A stretch of DNA of 34,421 nt from an uncultured Coriobacteriaceae bacterium (GCA_900543875.1 UQSV01000010.1:1-34421); one strand, 5' to 3'; positions 22,930 to 32,080 are shown, counted from the stretch's first letter. The notes: a model not told the origin generated them from the sequence alone. Translations and numbers: made by a program.

Positions 22930-24054
22930 CTATCCCTCAAGCGCGCCCTTGAGCATGCCAAGCGCGTGCAAGACCGAGCGCAGGCGCACCTCGGCGCGGT
23001 CGCCCGGGAAAACGACAGACTCGGTGCGCGTCTGGCCGGCGACGCTCACACCAAACCACACGAGCCCAACGGGCTTGCCGGGGGTGGCGCCACCGGGGCC
23101 CGCGATGCCCGTGACGCTCACGGACGCCTCGCAGCCGAGAGCCCCGAGCGCGCCCTCGGCCATCTGCTGGGCGCACTCGCTCGAGACGGCGCCAACAGAC
23201 GCCAGGGTGTCACCGGAGACGCCGAGGATGGCCTGCTTGACCGAGCAGGCGTAGGAGCCCACGGCGCCCATCACGACGTCGGACGAGCCGGGAACGGCGG
23301 TCAGGGCCGCTTCGACAAGGCCGCCCGTGCAGCTCTCCGCCGTGCCAACGTGAACGCCACGCCTGCGGGCGGCCTCGAGCACCTCGAAGGCGAGCGCCAC
23401 GGCGTCGTCCCAGGTGGGCACGGCATCAGACGCATCAGAGCCAGAAGCGTCACTCGCGCCGGCATCCTCGGGCTCGTCGTCTGCGAGCGCGCCCCAGGAC
23501 TTCACGAAGTAGTCGACGCCGCTCCAGATGGTGAGGACGACGGCCACGGCAAGCACCGCGTAGGAGAGCGTCTGGAGCGGGCCGGCAACGGCGAGCGTGT
23601 TGGCAAGCGCCATCGCGAGCAGGCAGCCGCAGATAGAGACCATCGTCGTGGCGGTCTTCCACTTGCCGAGGTTGCCCGCGGCGATGACGATGCCCTTGGT
23701 TGCCACGACCATGCGCAGACCGCTCACGAGAAACTCGCGCGCCACGATGACGAGCAGCGCCCAAGAGACGGGGGCGCCGCATTCGAGCAGGTAGCACAGG
23801 GCCACGATGACCACGAGCTTGTCGGCGATAGGGTCGAGGAACTTGCCGAAGGTCGTGACCTCGTTGCGGCTGCGCGCGAGGTAACCGTCGAGCTTGTCGG
23901 TGAGCGACAGCAGGCAGAACGCAACGAAGACGGCGATGCCGCCCGCGCCGGGCCCGCCCAGGACCTCGGCCATGAGCAGCCACGCCGGAACGAACACGAC
24001 GCGCGTGCAGGTCACGATGTTGGCCGGCGTCCACATGCTGGACTTCTTTGCCAC
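22930..24054 (-). CDS. pgsA: Fused phosphatidylglycerophosphate synthase and CinA C-terminal (PncC-like) amidohydrolase
   Basis: One 374-residue frame encodes two enzymes. Residues 1-195 are a membrane PgsA with the complete CDP-alcohol motif (D53, D56, G57, A60, R61, G70, D74, D78), making phosphatidylglycerophosphate. An acidic, Asp/Ser/Ala-rich linker (about 196-230) follows. Residues 230-374 are a CinA C-terminal domain (GTAESCTGGLVEA, GIAGPGGATPG), which deamidates NMN in PncC-type proteins. The N-terminal CinA MoCF-like domain is absent. The start is GTG 24054 with GGAGG nine bases upstream, inside the end of rimO's neighbourhood. Other bacteria keep pgsA and cinA as adjacent genes in this position, so the fusion looks like a joining of neighbours. 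I see no internal stop or ribosome-binding site at the junction. Confidence 0.9.
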   Translation of the reverse strand: MAKKSSMWTPANIVTCTRVVFVPAWLLMAEVLGGPGAGGIAVFVAFCLLSLTDKLDGYLARSRNEVTTFGKFLDPIADKLVVIVALCYLLECGAPVSWALLVIVAREFLVSGLRMVVATKGIVIAAGNLGKWKTATTMVSICGCLLAMALANTLAVAGPLQTLSYAVLAVAVVLTIWSGVDYFVKSWGALADDEPEDAGASDASGSDASDAVPTWDDAVALAFEVLEAARRRGVHVGTAESCTGGLVEAALTAVPGSSDVVMGAVGSYACSVKQAILGVSGDTLASVGAVSSECAQQMAEGALGALGCEASVSVTGIAGPGGATPGKPVGLVWFGVSVAGQTRTESVVFPGDRAEVRLRSVLHALGMLKGALEG

Positions 24055-24058
24055 TTCC

Positions 24059-25429
24059 CTATTCCTCCCCCTCGACGATCTCACCCTCGAGCTCGTAGCA
24101 GAAAGAGTCGACGAGGCGCACGCGCACGACGTCACCCACGGCGGCCTCGCCCTCGGCGATGTGCACGGCGCTGTCGCAGTCGGGGGCCTGGAACCAGGCG
24201 TGGCCGATGAGCTCAGGCACGTCGCCGTCGGTGTCGATGCCGTCGATCACGACGTCGACGACCTCGCCCACGTGCTTTGCCGTGGCGGAGAAGCCCAATT
24301 CCTCGGCCACGTCGGTGAGCGCCTGGGCACGGTCGAGCTTGACGTCCTCGTCAACCTGGTTGTCCATCTCGGCGCCGCGGGTGCCCTCCTCGCGCGAGTA
24401 GGAGAAGACGCTCGTGTAGTCGAACTCCTGCTCCTGCACGAAGTCGAGCAGCTCCTCGAACTGCTCCTCGGTCTCGCCGGGGAAGCCCACGAGGCCCGTG
24501 GTGCGCAGCACCATGCCGGGAATCTCGCGGCGCAGGCGGTCGAACAGCGCGCGGAACTCATCGGCGCTGCCCGTGCGGTTCATGCTCTTGAGCACGGCGG
24601 CGTTGCAGTGCTGGATGGGGATGTCGATGTAGGGCAGCACCTCGGGCGTGTCGCGGATGGCGGCGACGAGCTCGTCGGTCATTCCCTCGGGCTGCAGGTA
24701 GAGCACGCGCAGCCACGCACCGTAGGGGCGCACGATCTTCGCGAGGCGCACGAGCAGGCTCGCGAGCGTGTCGCCCTCACCCAGGTCCCTGCCCCAGATG
24801 CCCGTGTCCTGGCCGATGAGCACGAACTCGCGCACGCCCTGCTCGGCAAGCGCGCGGACCTCGCCCGCGATCTCGGCGAACGGGCGCGAGGCGTAGCGGC
24901 CGCGGATGTAGGGGATGGCGCAGAAGGAGCAGAAGCGGTCGCAGCCGTCGGAGATCTTGACGTAGGCGCTCGCGCCCTCGACGGTGCGCAGCGGCTCCGC
25001 AAGCGGGCCCGCGCTCGCGCCCTCGGCGGCGGGCACAACCGACTCGTGGCCAAGGACCTCGTCCATGACGCCCACGATGCCGTCCTCGGCGTCGGCGCGC
25101 ACGAAGGCCGCGACCTCGGGGAGCTGGTCGGGGAGCTCGTCGCCGTAGCGCGAGGGCACGCAGCCGCACATAACGATGGGCAGGCCGCGCACGCCCTCTT
25201 GGGCAGCCTCGGCAAGCTCGAGCGTGCGCTCGATGCTCTCGGAGGTGGCGCTGGCAAGGAAGGAACAGGTGTTGACGATGACGGCGTCGGCCTCGTCGAC
25301 CTCGGCGGCCTCGGAGTAGCCGGCGCGCAGCAGCAGGCTGCGCATGCGGTCGGTGTCGACCTCGTTCTTGGCGCACCCGAGGGTGACGAACAGGACGGCA
25401 GGCGACGTCGCGGTGGTGTCAAGCGACAT
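24059..25429 (-). CDS. rimO: Ribosomal protein S12 methylthiotransferase RimO
   Basis: This 456-residue radical-SAM enzyme adds a methylthio group to an Asp of ribosomal protein S12. Auxiliary-cluster cysteines are C19 (TLGCAKNEVD, characteristic of RimO), C55 (NTCSFL) and C90 (MCGCVPSRYG). Radical SAM cysteines are C163, C167 and C170 (CDRFCSFCAIPYIRG). A C-terminal TRAM domain follows. The start is ATG 25429, with AAAGG eight bases before it; a longer upstream frame exists but is not conserved-looking. It is a paralogue of miaB in the same strand block. pgsA-cinA starts four bases after its stop. Confidence 0.95.
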   Translation of the reverse strand: MSLDTTATSPAVLFVTLGCAKNEVDTDRMRSLLLRAGYSEAAEVDEADAVIVNTCSFLASATSESIERTLELAEAAQEGVRGLPIVMCGCVPSRYGDELPDQLPEVAAFVRADAEDGIVGVMDEVLGHESVVPAAEGASAGPLAEPLRTVEGASAYVKISDGCDRFCSFCAIPYIRGRYASRPFAEIAGEVRALAEQGVREFVLIGQDTGIWGRDLGEGDTLASLLVRLAKIVRPYGAWLRVLYLQPEGMTDELVAAIRDTPEVLPYIDIPIQHCNAAVLKSMNRTGSADEFRALFDRLRREIPGMVLRTTGLVGFPGETEEQFEELLDFVQEQEFDYTSVFSYSREEGTRGAEMDNQVDEDVKLDRAQALTDVAEELGFSATAKHVGEVVDVVIDGIDTDGDVPELIGHAWFQAPDCDSAVHIAEGEAAVGDVVRVRLVDSFCYELEGEIVEGEE

Positions 25430-25465
25430 GGGTAGACCTTTCAGTACGTGATTAAAAGCATGACG

Positions 25466-25497
25466 CGCCCCCGGCTCCAACGCATGAGACGGGGGCG
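25466..25497 (-). terminator. Hairpin after yajQ, possible terminator
   Basis: On the reverse strand CGCCCCCG pairs with CGGGGGCG around a 16-base loop, five bases after the yajQ stop. A short TTTT follows seven bases further on, so termination would be partial at best. Confidence 0.45.
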
Positions 25498-25502
25498 AGA
25501 CG

Positions 25503-26000
25503 CTAGCGGTAGTTGGTGAACTGCAGCGGAATGCCGTAGTCCTGAGACTTGAGGTGGGAAATGACCTGCTGCAGGGCGTCCTTAGAAGCACTCGTGACGC
25601 GAAGCTTGTCATCGTCGATCTGAGCCTTGACCTTGAGCTTGAGGTCGCGAATGTCCTTGGAGATCTTCTTGGCGCACTCCTTGTCGATGCCCTGGACCAC
25701 GCGGCCAATCACGCGCACCGTGTCGCCCGAGGCGGCGACGGGCTTGTCCCAGCTCACGCTCTTGAGGTCGACCGAGCGCTTCACGAGTCTGCCGTTAAGG
25801 ATGTCGATGACCTGGTTGGCGACGAACTCGGCGGGGGCGTAGACGGTGACGGTGCCCTCGGCCTTGGAGAGCTCGATGCTGGAGCCCGAGCCCTTGAGGT
25901 CGTAGCGCTGGGAGAGCTCGCGCGCCGTCTGCTGCACGGCGTTGTCGACCTCCTGCATGTCAACCGTGGAGACGACGTCGAAGCTCGAGTCCTTGGCCAT
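25503..26000 (-). CDS. yajQ: YajQ-family nucleotide-binding protein
   Basis: This 165-residue protein is a typical YajQ/DUF520 member. It starts with DSSFDVVSTVDMQEVDNAVQ, has a central ERSVDLKSVSWDKP-like segment, and ends with the family's KSQDYGIPLQFTNYR. YajQ proteins bind nucleotides, and some bind cyclic di-GMP as transcription cofactors; no partner is visible here. The ATG at 26000 has AAGGA seven bases upstream. The stop is followed directly by a GC-rich hairpin. Its insertion between rodZ and rimO is not part of the Bacillus order. Confidence 0.93.
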   Translation of the reverse strand: MAKDSSFDVVSTVDMQEVDNAVQQTARELSQRYDLKGSGSSIELSKAEGTVTVYAPAEFVANQVIDILNGRLVKRSVDLKSVSWDKPVAASGDTVRVIGRVVQGIDKECAKKISKDIRDLKLKVKAQIDDDKLRVTSASKDALQQVISHLKSQDYGIPLQFTNYR

Positions 26001-26051
26001 GTGCTGTCCTTTCCGGGCCTGCGCCCTGCTTGGGATGGTGAGTGCGAGTGT

Positions 26052-27551
26052 CTACTCGGAGGAGGTGTCGCCGGAGTCGCCCGAGGCATCGGCGGCGGCC
26101 GTGGTCGAGGCTGTCGCGGCGGCCGCGGGGTCGGTGCCCTCGATCGTGAGCGAGGCCGTGCCGGCAGACTTGCCCGAGAAGGTCTGGCGCTCGCCGTTCT
26201 TCTCGACCGTCACGACGCTCGGGTCTCCCACGCGGATCTCGAGCGACTTCTTGGGCGTGTACTCCTGCGACCAGGCGCCCGTGACCGACTCGGCGACCAT
26301 CTGCTCGCCGTCGCACGTGATCTCGACCCAGGTGGTCGAACCCTCGGCGACCGTGACGGTGACCTTGGTCTCCTGCGCCTGGGCGGCGGCTTGCGAGGCA
26401 GCCTTCTTGGCGGCGGCCTCCGAGAGCGCCTGCTGCTCGGCCGCGCTCGTCGTGGTGGCGGAGGTCGAGGCGGCCTCGCTCGTCACGGCGGTCACGACGT
26501 TGACCTTGCTGTTGTCCGACTTGGACGAGGCGCACGAGCGCACGCTGAAGACGATGATGACCACGAGCAGTATCGCCACGAGGGCAAACATCAGCGTGAT
26601 GGCGCGGCGGGGATCGGCGTTCAGACGGTCGATGACGCCAGCGAAGCCCTTGCGGGGCGGCTGAGGCCTGCGACCGCGGTTGCGTGGGTCTCGATTGCGG
26701 TCGGGCGACTGCCTGCGCACATTGGGACGCACGGGGGCGCCGCCGGGACGCGAGCCAGCGCGGCCCGCGCGCGTCGAGGACGGTCGATAGGGCCTGGCGT
26801 CGGAGCCAAAGCGCAGGTCGTCGTGGTACTGGCCAGAGTCGATGCGACGCGTCTGGATGTCGCCGTCGTAGCCGGCGGCGTCACGGGGCGCGCGCCCGCG
26901 CTGGGAGGAGCCGCCACGTGCGTCGGAGCGATCACGGCGCTCGTCACCGTAGGCGTCATAAGACCTGCGGACGCGGCCGGCCTGCTGCTGGCGCCTCTCG
27001 CGCTCCTCGTCGGAATTGGGGTTACGCGTGGTGTAGCGGCGGTCGGAGTAGCTCGAGCCGTAGCCGCCCGAGGAGTAGTTGGTGCCGTAGGAGCCGCGCG
27101 GGTTGTAGACGCCCTGCGTGCCCTCACGGGGCTGGCCGTAGGAGCCGGCCGACGCGGAAGGCCCATAGCCCGAGCCGGAGCCGCGCGTGGGGGCAAGACC
27201 CGTGGAGGTGGAGCGGGCGGCTCCGGTGGCCGAGGTGGGGCCGTCGATGCTCGGCTCGTCGGCAAGCCTCGCCAAGCCGCTCGGCTCGCGGCCGGTGACG
27301 CCCGTGACGTACTCGGCGTGCTCGCGCTCGTAGAGCTCGGTGATGTGCCTGGGATCGAGGCCCAGGTAACGGGCATAGCTCGCCACCATGCCCTGGGCGT
27401 ACCCCAGGGCGGGCAGATGGTCGAAGTCGCCCATCTCGAAGGCCTCGAGCACGCTCTCGCGCATCCTGAGGACGCGGGCGGCCTGGGGGATGGAGAGCCT
27501 CAGCTGACGACGCCTATCCGCGAGAATCTGCGCAAACTGCGCACGCTGCAT
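26052..27551 (-). CDS. rodZ: RodZ-like cytoskeletal/morphology protein with a long disordered linker
   Basis: This 499-residue membrane protein has an N-terminal helix-turn-helix of the RodZ type (about 4-75, LRLSIPQAARVLRMRESVLEAFE), which binds MreB in rod-shaped bacteria. A Gly/Ser/Tyr/Arg-rich segment of about 200 residues (about 100-310; for example SSGGYGSSYSDRRY) is predicted disordered. One transmembrane helix follows (about 314-336), then an Ala-rich stretch and a periplasmic RodZ C-terminal domain (about 385-470, VTVTVAEGSTTWVEI). The linker is far longer and more basic than in typical RodZ. ATG 27551 starts five bases after the ftsK stop with GGAGG upstream. Its place after ftsK and before pgsA matches ymfM of Bacillus. 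Confidence 0.85.
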   Translation of the reverse strand: MQRAQFAQILADRRRQLRLSIPQAARVLRMRESVLEAFEMGDFDHLPALGYAQGMVASYARYLGLDPRHITELYEREHAEYVTGVTGREPSGLARLADEPSIDGPTSATGAARSTSTGLAPTRGSGSGYGPSASAGSYGQPREGTQGVYNPRGSYGTNYSSGGYGSSYSDRRYTTRNPNSDEERERRQQQAGRVRRSYDAYGDERRDRSDARGGSSQRGRAPRDAAGYDGDIQTRRIDSGQYHDDLRFGSDARPYRPSSTRAGRAGSRPGGAPVRPNVRRQSPDRNRDPRNRGRRPQPPRKGFAGVIDRLNADPRRAITLMFALVAILLVVIIVFSVRSCASSKSDNSKVNVVTAVTSEAASTSATTTSAAEQQALSEAAAKKAASQAAAQAQETKVTVTVAEGSTTWVEITCDGEQMVAESVTGAWSQEYTPKKSLEIRVGDPSVVTVEKNGERQTFSGKSAGTASLTIEGTDPAAAATASTTAAADASGDSGDTSSE

Positions 27552-27556
27552 GATGC

Positions 27557-30244
27557 CTACACCTCCCTGTACGCGGCCTCAGCCGCACGAAGCTCCTCGA
27601 GCCCATCGGCGTCGAGGAGAACCTCCCTGGGCTTGGAGCCGTCGGGGGGACCCACGACGCCCTTGCGCTCCAGGTTATCCATGATTCGACCTGCCCTAGC
27701 GTACCCCACCTTGAGTCGGCGCTGCAGTCCCGAGGTGGAACCTAGCTGAGAGTCCACAACCACCTGCGCGGCCTCCCACACGAGAGGGTCGTCCTCGTCC
27801 ATGTCGTCGGCCGTGGCAGCGCTGCCCTGCTGGGCCGGGGCCACCGCCGAGAGGATCTCGTCGTGGTAGTCGGGCTCGCGCTGGTCGCGGATGAACGAAA
27901 CGACGCTCTCGATCTCGTCGTCGCTCGCGTAGGCGCCCAGCACGCGGCGCAGTACGCCGCCGGCCTTGCGGAAGAGCATGTCTCCCCTGCCCATGAGGCG
28001 CTCGGCGCCGGTCTGGTCGAGAATGACGCGCGAGTCGATGGAGCTCGAGACCTTGAGGGCCACGCGGGTGTCGACGTTGGACTTGATGAGGCCCGTGACA
28101 ACGTCTGCCGAGGGGCGCTGCGTGGCGAGCACGAGGTGGATGCCGGCGGCACGGGCGAGCTGGGCGATGCGCACGATCGAGGCCTCGACGTCCTTGCCGG
28201 CGACCATCATAAGGTCGGAGAGCTCGTCGATGACGATGACGAGGTAGGGCATGGGCTTGGGCGGGTTCTCCATGTCGGCGAACTTGCCGTCCTCGACCAT
28301 GCGGTTGTAGACCTTGACATCGCGGGCGCTGGCGCGCTCGAAGACCTTGAGGCGGCGGTCCATCTCGGTGACCGCCCACTGCAGCGCGCTCGCAGCCTGG
28401 CGCGGCTCGGTCACGACCGGCACGTAGAGGTGCGGCAGGCCCGCGTAGCAGGAGAACTCGACGCGCTTGGGGTCGACGAGGATGAGGCGCACCTGCTCGG
28501 GCGTCGTGCGCATGATGAGCGACATGATGATGGCGTTGATAAGCACCGACTTGCCCGAGCCGGTGGTGCCGGCGACGAGCATGTGGGGCATGCGCGCGAG
28601 GTCCGCGACGACCGGGGATCCTTCCGAGTCTCGGCCGATGGCGAACTCGAGCGGGCCACCCTGCGCATAGGGCAGGACGTCGCCCAGGCACACGTTCTGG
28701 CGCCTCTTGTTGGGGATCTCGATGCCCACGAGCGACGTGCCCGGGATGGGCGCGAAGATGCGCACCGACTCGGAGGCGAGCGAGAGCTGGATGTCGTCCT
28801 GCAGGTTCGTGATCTTGTTGACGCGCTCGCCCTCGCCCATCTCGATCTTGAAGGTCGTGACGAGCGGGCCCGCGGTCCAGCCGGAGACGCGGCTCGTGAG
28901 GCCAAACTCCTGCAGGGTCGACTGCAGGCGCTGGGCGGTGCGCTCGAGCTCGGAGTCGGTGCTAGCGGAGCTCGCCGAGTTGGGGTTGCTGTTGAGCAGC
29001 GACATAGGCGGCAGGGTGAAGTCGTCGGAAGTATCGCCGGGACGCGTGGGGCTTGCGGGGGCGGCGGCCTGGGCCTTGCGCGAACCACGGACCGGACGGG
29101 GCTTCTCGCCATCGGCGGCAGCCGAAGTGGCAACAGCGGCGGCCGCACTCGCGCTCTTGCCGGCGGCGTTGCGCAGGAAGTCTGGCACAGCGGGGTCCGC
29201 GGGCTTCTCGGCCTCGACCTTGGCAGAGACGGGCTCGGAGTCAGTCGTAGCCGCAGCTTCCTTGGGCGCGCCCTTGCGCGCCCTCTTGGAGGGGGCCTCG
29301 GGCATCTCGAAGGGCGTCTCCCACAGGGAGGGATCATCGTTGGCGGCATCGAGCGTTGCCCGGGCGTCGAGCACGGGCAACTCCTCGGCGGGCTTGGCGT
29401 CCTTGATGTCGAGCTTGGGGTGGCGCTTGCGGCCCAGGAAGCTCGTCTTGGCCTGCTCGGCGGGCGCGTCGTCGATGTCAAGCGAGCGGGTGCCGGTCTG
29501 GTGGTCCATGCGCGTGGTCTTGAAGCCACGACGCAGCACACTCGTGCGGCGCGCACCCACGAAGCTCGTCTCGGGCTCGTCGAGCACAGCCGTCTCGTTC
29601 TCGGGGGCGCCCATCATCGCGGCCTCGGCGGCCGCGTCGGCGCGCTCGCGGCGACGGGTGTCGTGCGTCTCGCGAGCCTCGGCGATGCGCTCGGCGGCAA
29701 GGCCCATCGAGCGGCGGATGCGCTCGACAAGGTTGGAGATGGAGAAACCGCAGACCACGCAGCCGCAGACGATGCAGCCGATGAGGATGACGATGCCCAC
29801 GGGCTGTCCCAGGTAGGTAAGCAGCACCCAGGCCACGCCGGAGCCGACGTAGCCCCCGGCGCCCGCGGCCTTCTCGGCGGCTATCACGAGGTCGGGGGCG
29901 GCGTCTGCCCCGGGAATGAGTATGGACAGCATCGAGAGCGCCGCCACGACGATGAGCGCAAGGCCGCCCGCCACGCGGCCGACGAGGGCCGCGTCGCAGG
30001 GCAGGAACATCGTGATGGCAAACAGGATCATGGCCACCGGCACGAGGATCGCGCCCTCGCCAAAGCCCAGGCGCAGCCCCTGGCCCACGGCGTGGGTCAC
30101 GACGGCGGTCGAGGGCGAGACGAGCGAGACGATCATCGCGATGGCGACGAATATGATGAGCACGCCGACGAGGTCGTTGGCGATGCCCGCCGACTCGGGG
30201 CTGGGAGCCTTCTTGTGTGCGTTTGAGCTGCGTTTGGCTGGCAC
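27557..30244 (-). CDS. ftsK: DNA translocase FtsK/SpoIIIE
   Basis: This 895-residue protein pumps DNA across the division septum. It has four N-terminal hydrophobic segments (within 20-165), a low-complexity linker (about 185-400), then the alpha/beta motor with Walker A GTTGSGKSV and Walker B YLVIVIDELSDLMM. A C-terminal gamma winged helix (about 830-890, QRRLKVGYARAGRIMDNLE) reads KOPS/SRS polarity sequences and activates XerD. The start is GTG 30244, four bases after the RNase J stop, with GGAGG upstream overlapping the rnj end. Length and layout are usual for Gram-positive FtsK. Confidence 0.95.
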   Translation of the reverse strand: MPAKRSSNAHKKAPSPESAGIANDLVGVLIIFVAIAMIVSLVSPSTAVVTHAVGQGLRLGFGEGAILVPVAMILFAITMFLPCDAALVGRVAGGLALIVVAALSMLSILIPGADAAPDLVIAAEKAAGAGGYVGSGVAWVLLTYLGQPVGIVILIGCIVCGCVVCGFSISNLVERIRRSMGLAAERIAEARETHDTRRRERADAAAEAAMMGAPENETAVLDEPETSFVGARRTSVLRRGFKTTRMDHQTGTRSLDIDDAPAEQAKTSFLGRKRHPKLDIKDAKPAEELPVLDARATLDAANDDPSLWETPFEMPEAPSKRARKGAPKEAAATTDSEPVSAKVEAEKPADPAVPDFLRNAAGKSASAAAAVATSAAADGEKPRPVRGSRKAQAAAPASPTRPGDTSDDFTLPPMSLLNSNPNSASSASTDSELERTAQRLQSTLQEFGLTSRVSGWTAGPLVTTFKIEMGEGERVNKITNLQDDIQLSLASESVRIFAPIPGTSLVGIEIPNKRRQNVCLGDVLPYAQGGPLEFAIGRDSEGSPVVADLARMPHMLVAGTTGSGKSVLINAIIMSLIMRTTPEQVRLILVDPKRVEFSCYAGLPHLYVPVVTEPRQAASALQWAVTEMDRRLKVFERASARDVKVYNRMVEDGKFADMENPPKPMPYLVIVIDELSDLMMVAGKDVEASIVRIAQLARAAGIHLVLATQRPSADVVTGLIKSNVDTRVALKVSSSIDSRVILDQTGAERLMGRGDMLFRKAGGVLRRVLGAYASDDEIESVVSFIRDQREPDYHDEILSAVAPAQQGSAATADDMDEDDPLVWEAAQVVVDSQLGSTSGLQRRLKVGYARAGRIMDNLERKGVVGPPDGSKPREVLLDADGLEELRAAEAAYREV

Positions 30245-30248
30245 GAGC

Positions 30249-31907
30249 CTAGACCTCCATGACGACCGGGATGATCATGGGACGGGTGTGAGTCTTGCTC
30301 CACAGGTAGTTGGACAGGGAGTTGCGGACGGCCTTGCGCAGCACGTCGACCGACGGGCTGCCCTGGCTGTTCTTGGCGATGGTGGTGCGGCAGGTGTCCT
30401 CGATGCCGGCGAGCAGCTCGTCGTCGCTCGCGAAGGAGACGCCGCGGCTCGACACGTCGACGTCGGCCACCTTGCAGGAGCGGCTCTTGAGCGTCACAAC
30501 GCAGGTGACGATGCCGTCCTGGGCGAGCTTCTGACGGTCGCGCAGGACCACGGGGTCCGTGTCGCCGATGCGCAGCCCGTCGACGTAGATGATGCCCGAG
30601 TCATAGCTGGGGCCAAGCGAGACCTTGCCGTCCCTCATCTGCAGCGAGTCGCCGTTGTCGAGGATGAAGATGTGGTCGCGGGAGAGGCCCATGCCCTCGG
30701 CGAGCTTCGCATGGGCGCGCAGGTGGACGGCCTCGCCGTGGACCGGCATGAAGTTCTTGGGGTGCACCATGGCGAGCATCAGCTTGAGCTCCTCCTGGCG
30801 GCCGTGGCCCGAGACGTGCACGGTGGCGTTGGACTTGTCATAGACCTCGCAGCCGATCTTGGACAGCGAGTTGATGATGCCCTGGACGCTCTTCTCGTTG
30901 CCGGGCACGGGCGTGGCCGAGATGATGACCGTGTCGTCGGGACCAATCGAGAGGCTCTTGTGCTCGCCGTTCGCCATGCGCGCGAGCGCCGAGAGCGGCT
31001 CGCCCTGCGAACCCGTGCACAGCACGACGATCTTGTCATCGGGGATGTCCTTGAGCTCGAAGGCGTCGAGGATGTCTTCCTCGGCGATCTTGAGGTAGCC
31101 AAGCTCGCGGGCGACCTTGGTGTTGGTGATCATCGAGCGGCCGGTCACGACGACCTTGCGGCCCACGGCCGTGGCGGCGTCGCACACCTGCTGCAGGCGA
31201 TGGATGTGGCTCGAGAAGCTCGCGACGAACACGCGGCCCGGGGCGTTCTTGATGATGTGGCGAAGCGAGGCGCCCACCGTGGCCTCGCTCGGCGTGAAGC
31301 CGGGCATGTTGGCGTTGGTGGAGTCGGAGAGCAGCAGGTCGACGCCCTGGCGGCCAAAGCGGTTGATGGCGTTGTAGTTGGGGCGCACGCCGTCGATGGG
31401 CGTCTGGTCGAGCTTGAAGTCACCGGTGTGGAGCACGGTGCCCGCCGGGGTCTTGAGGAAGATGCCCAAGGCGCCCGGGATAGAGTGCGTCATCGCGAAG
31501 AACTGCAGGGAGAAGCAGCCGAGGTTAACGCTGCTGCCGTCGGTGACCTCACGGAACTTGGGCGACTTGATGTTGTGCTCGGCCAGCTTGCCCTCGATCA
31601 TGCCCAGGGTGAGCTTGCTCGAGAAGATGGGCACCTTGTGGGTGAGGTCCATGAGCAGGTACGGGAGGGCGCCGGTGTGGTCCTCGTGGCCGTGGGTGAT
31701 CACGATGCCGCGGAGCTTCTCCTCGTTCTCGAGGACGTAGGTGTAGTCGGGCAGCACCAGGTCGATGCCGGGCTGGTCGTCATCGGGAAACATCAGGCCG
31801 GCGTCGACGAGCACCATGTCGTCGCCGCACTCGAAGGCGGTCATGTTCTTGCCGATGCCGTCGAGGCCGCCAAGCGGGATGATTCTCAGAGTTGGGGTCT
31901 TTGCCAT
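30249..31907 (-). CDS. rnj: Ribonuclease J
   Basis: This 552-residue metallo-beta-lactamase/beta-CASP nuclease acts in RNA maturation and 5'-3' decay. The metal-binding HGHEDH is at 72-77, followed by the DHTGALPYLL segment, and beta-CASP motifs and later metal ligands (MPVHGEAVHLRAHA, HVSGHG) are in place. The ATG at 31907 has AAGGAGG 12 bases upstream, rather far, but no other in-frame start fits better. A small hairpin (31948-31963) lies in its leader. ftsK begins four bases after its stop. Confidence 0.95.
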   Translation of the reverse strand: MAKTPTLRIIPLGGLDGIGKNMTAFECGDDMVLVDAGLMFPDDDQPGIDLVLPDYTYVLENEEKLRGIVITHGHEDHTGALPYLLMDLTHKVPIFSSKLTLGMIEGKLAEHNIKSPKFREVTDGSSVNLGCFSLQFFAMTHSIPGALGIFLKTPAGTVLHTGDFKLDQTPIDGVRPNYNAINRFGRQGVDLLLSDSTNANMPGFTPSEATVGASLRHIIKNAPGRVFVASFSSHIHRLQQVCDAATAVGRKVVVTGRSMITNTKVARELGYLKIAEEDILDAFELKDIPDDKIVVLCTGSQGEPLSALARMANGEHKSLSIGPDDTVIISATPVPGNEKSVQGIINSLSKIGCEVYDKSNATVHVSGHGRQEELKLMLAMVHPKNFMPVHGEAVHLRAHAKLAEGMGLSRDHIFILDNGDSLQMRDGKVSLGPSYDSGIIYVDGLRIGDTDPVVLRDRQKLAQDGIVTCVVTLKSRSCKVADVDVSSRGVSFASDDELLAGIEDTCRTTIAKNSQGSPSVDVLRKAVRNSLSNYLWSKTHTRPMIIPVVMEV

Positions 31908-31947
31908 GTGTGCGCAGAACCTCCTTGTGTCGTTGTCTGCAATGCAA

Positions 31948-31963
31948 GCGGACCTTCGTCCGC
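31948..31963 (-). other. Six-base-pair hairpin in the rnj leader
   Basis: GCGGAC and GTCCGC enclose a four-base loop (GAAG on the transcribed strand). It lies about 40 bases before the rnj ATG and 20 bases before the AAGGAGG. It could be a stability element; no T run. Confidence 0.4.
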
Positions 31964-31995
31964 GTCTTAACCAAAGGCGAGCTGGCAGAAGCCGT

Positions 31996-32038
31996 GCCCA
32001 CGCGAGGGCGTCCCGGGTCGGGGCGCCCTCGCGTGGGC
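31996..32038. repeat. 15-base perfect inverted repeat between pnp and rnj
   Basis: GCCCACGCGAGGGCG (31996-32010) and CGCCCTCGCGTGGGC (32024-32038) are perfect arms around a 13-base loop. There is no T run on either side, so termination is unlikely. On the transcript it would be a very stable stem between two RNA-decay genes, a possible processing or protection site. Confidence 0.6.
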
Positions 32039-32080
32039 TCTGCCATGAAGCGAATTCGCCAACAAGTAATTATGCAACAT

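Noticed and set aside
99..30226. Many long open frames antisense to the genes (for example about 99-1796 reverse, 13653-15473, 16070-17479, 18746-20566, 25554-27749 and 27863-30226 forward).
   Set aside because: They mirror real genes and have the Arg/Ala/Gly/His-rich low-complexity composition expected from the complement of GC-rich codons, with no family motif or suitable ribosome-binding site.
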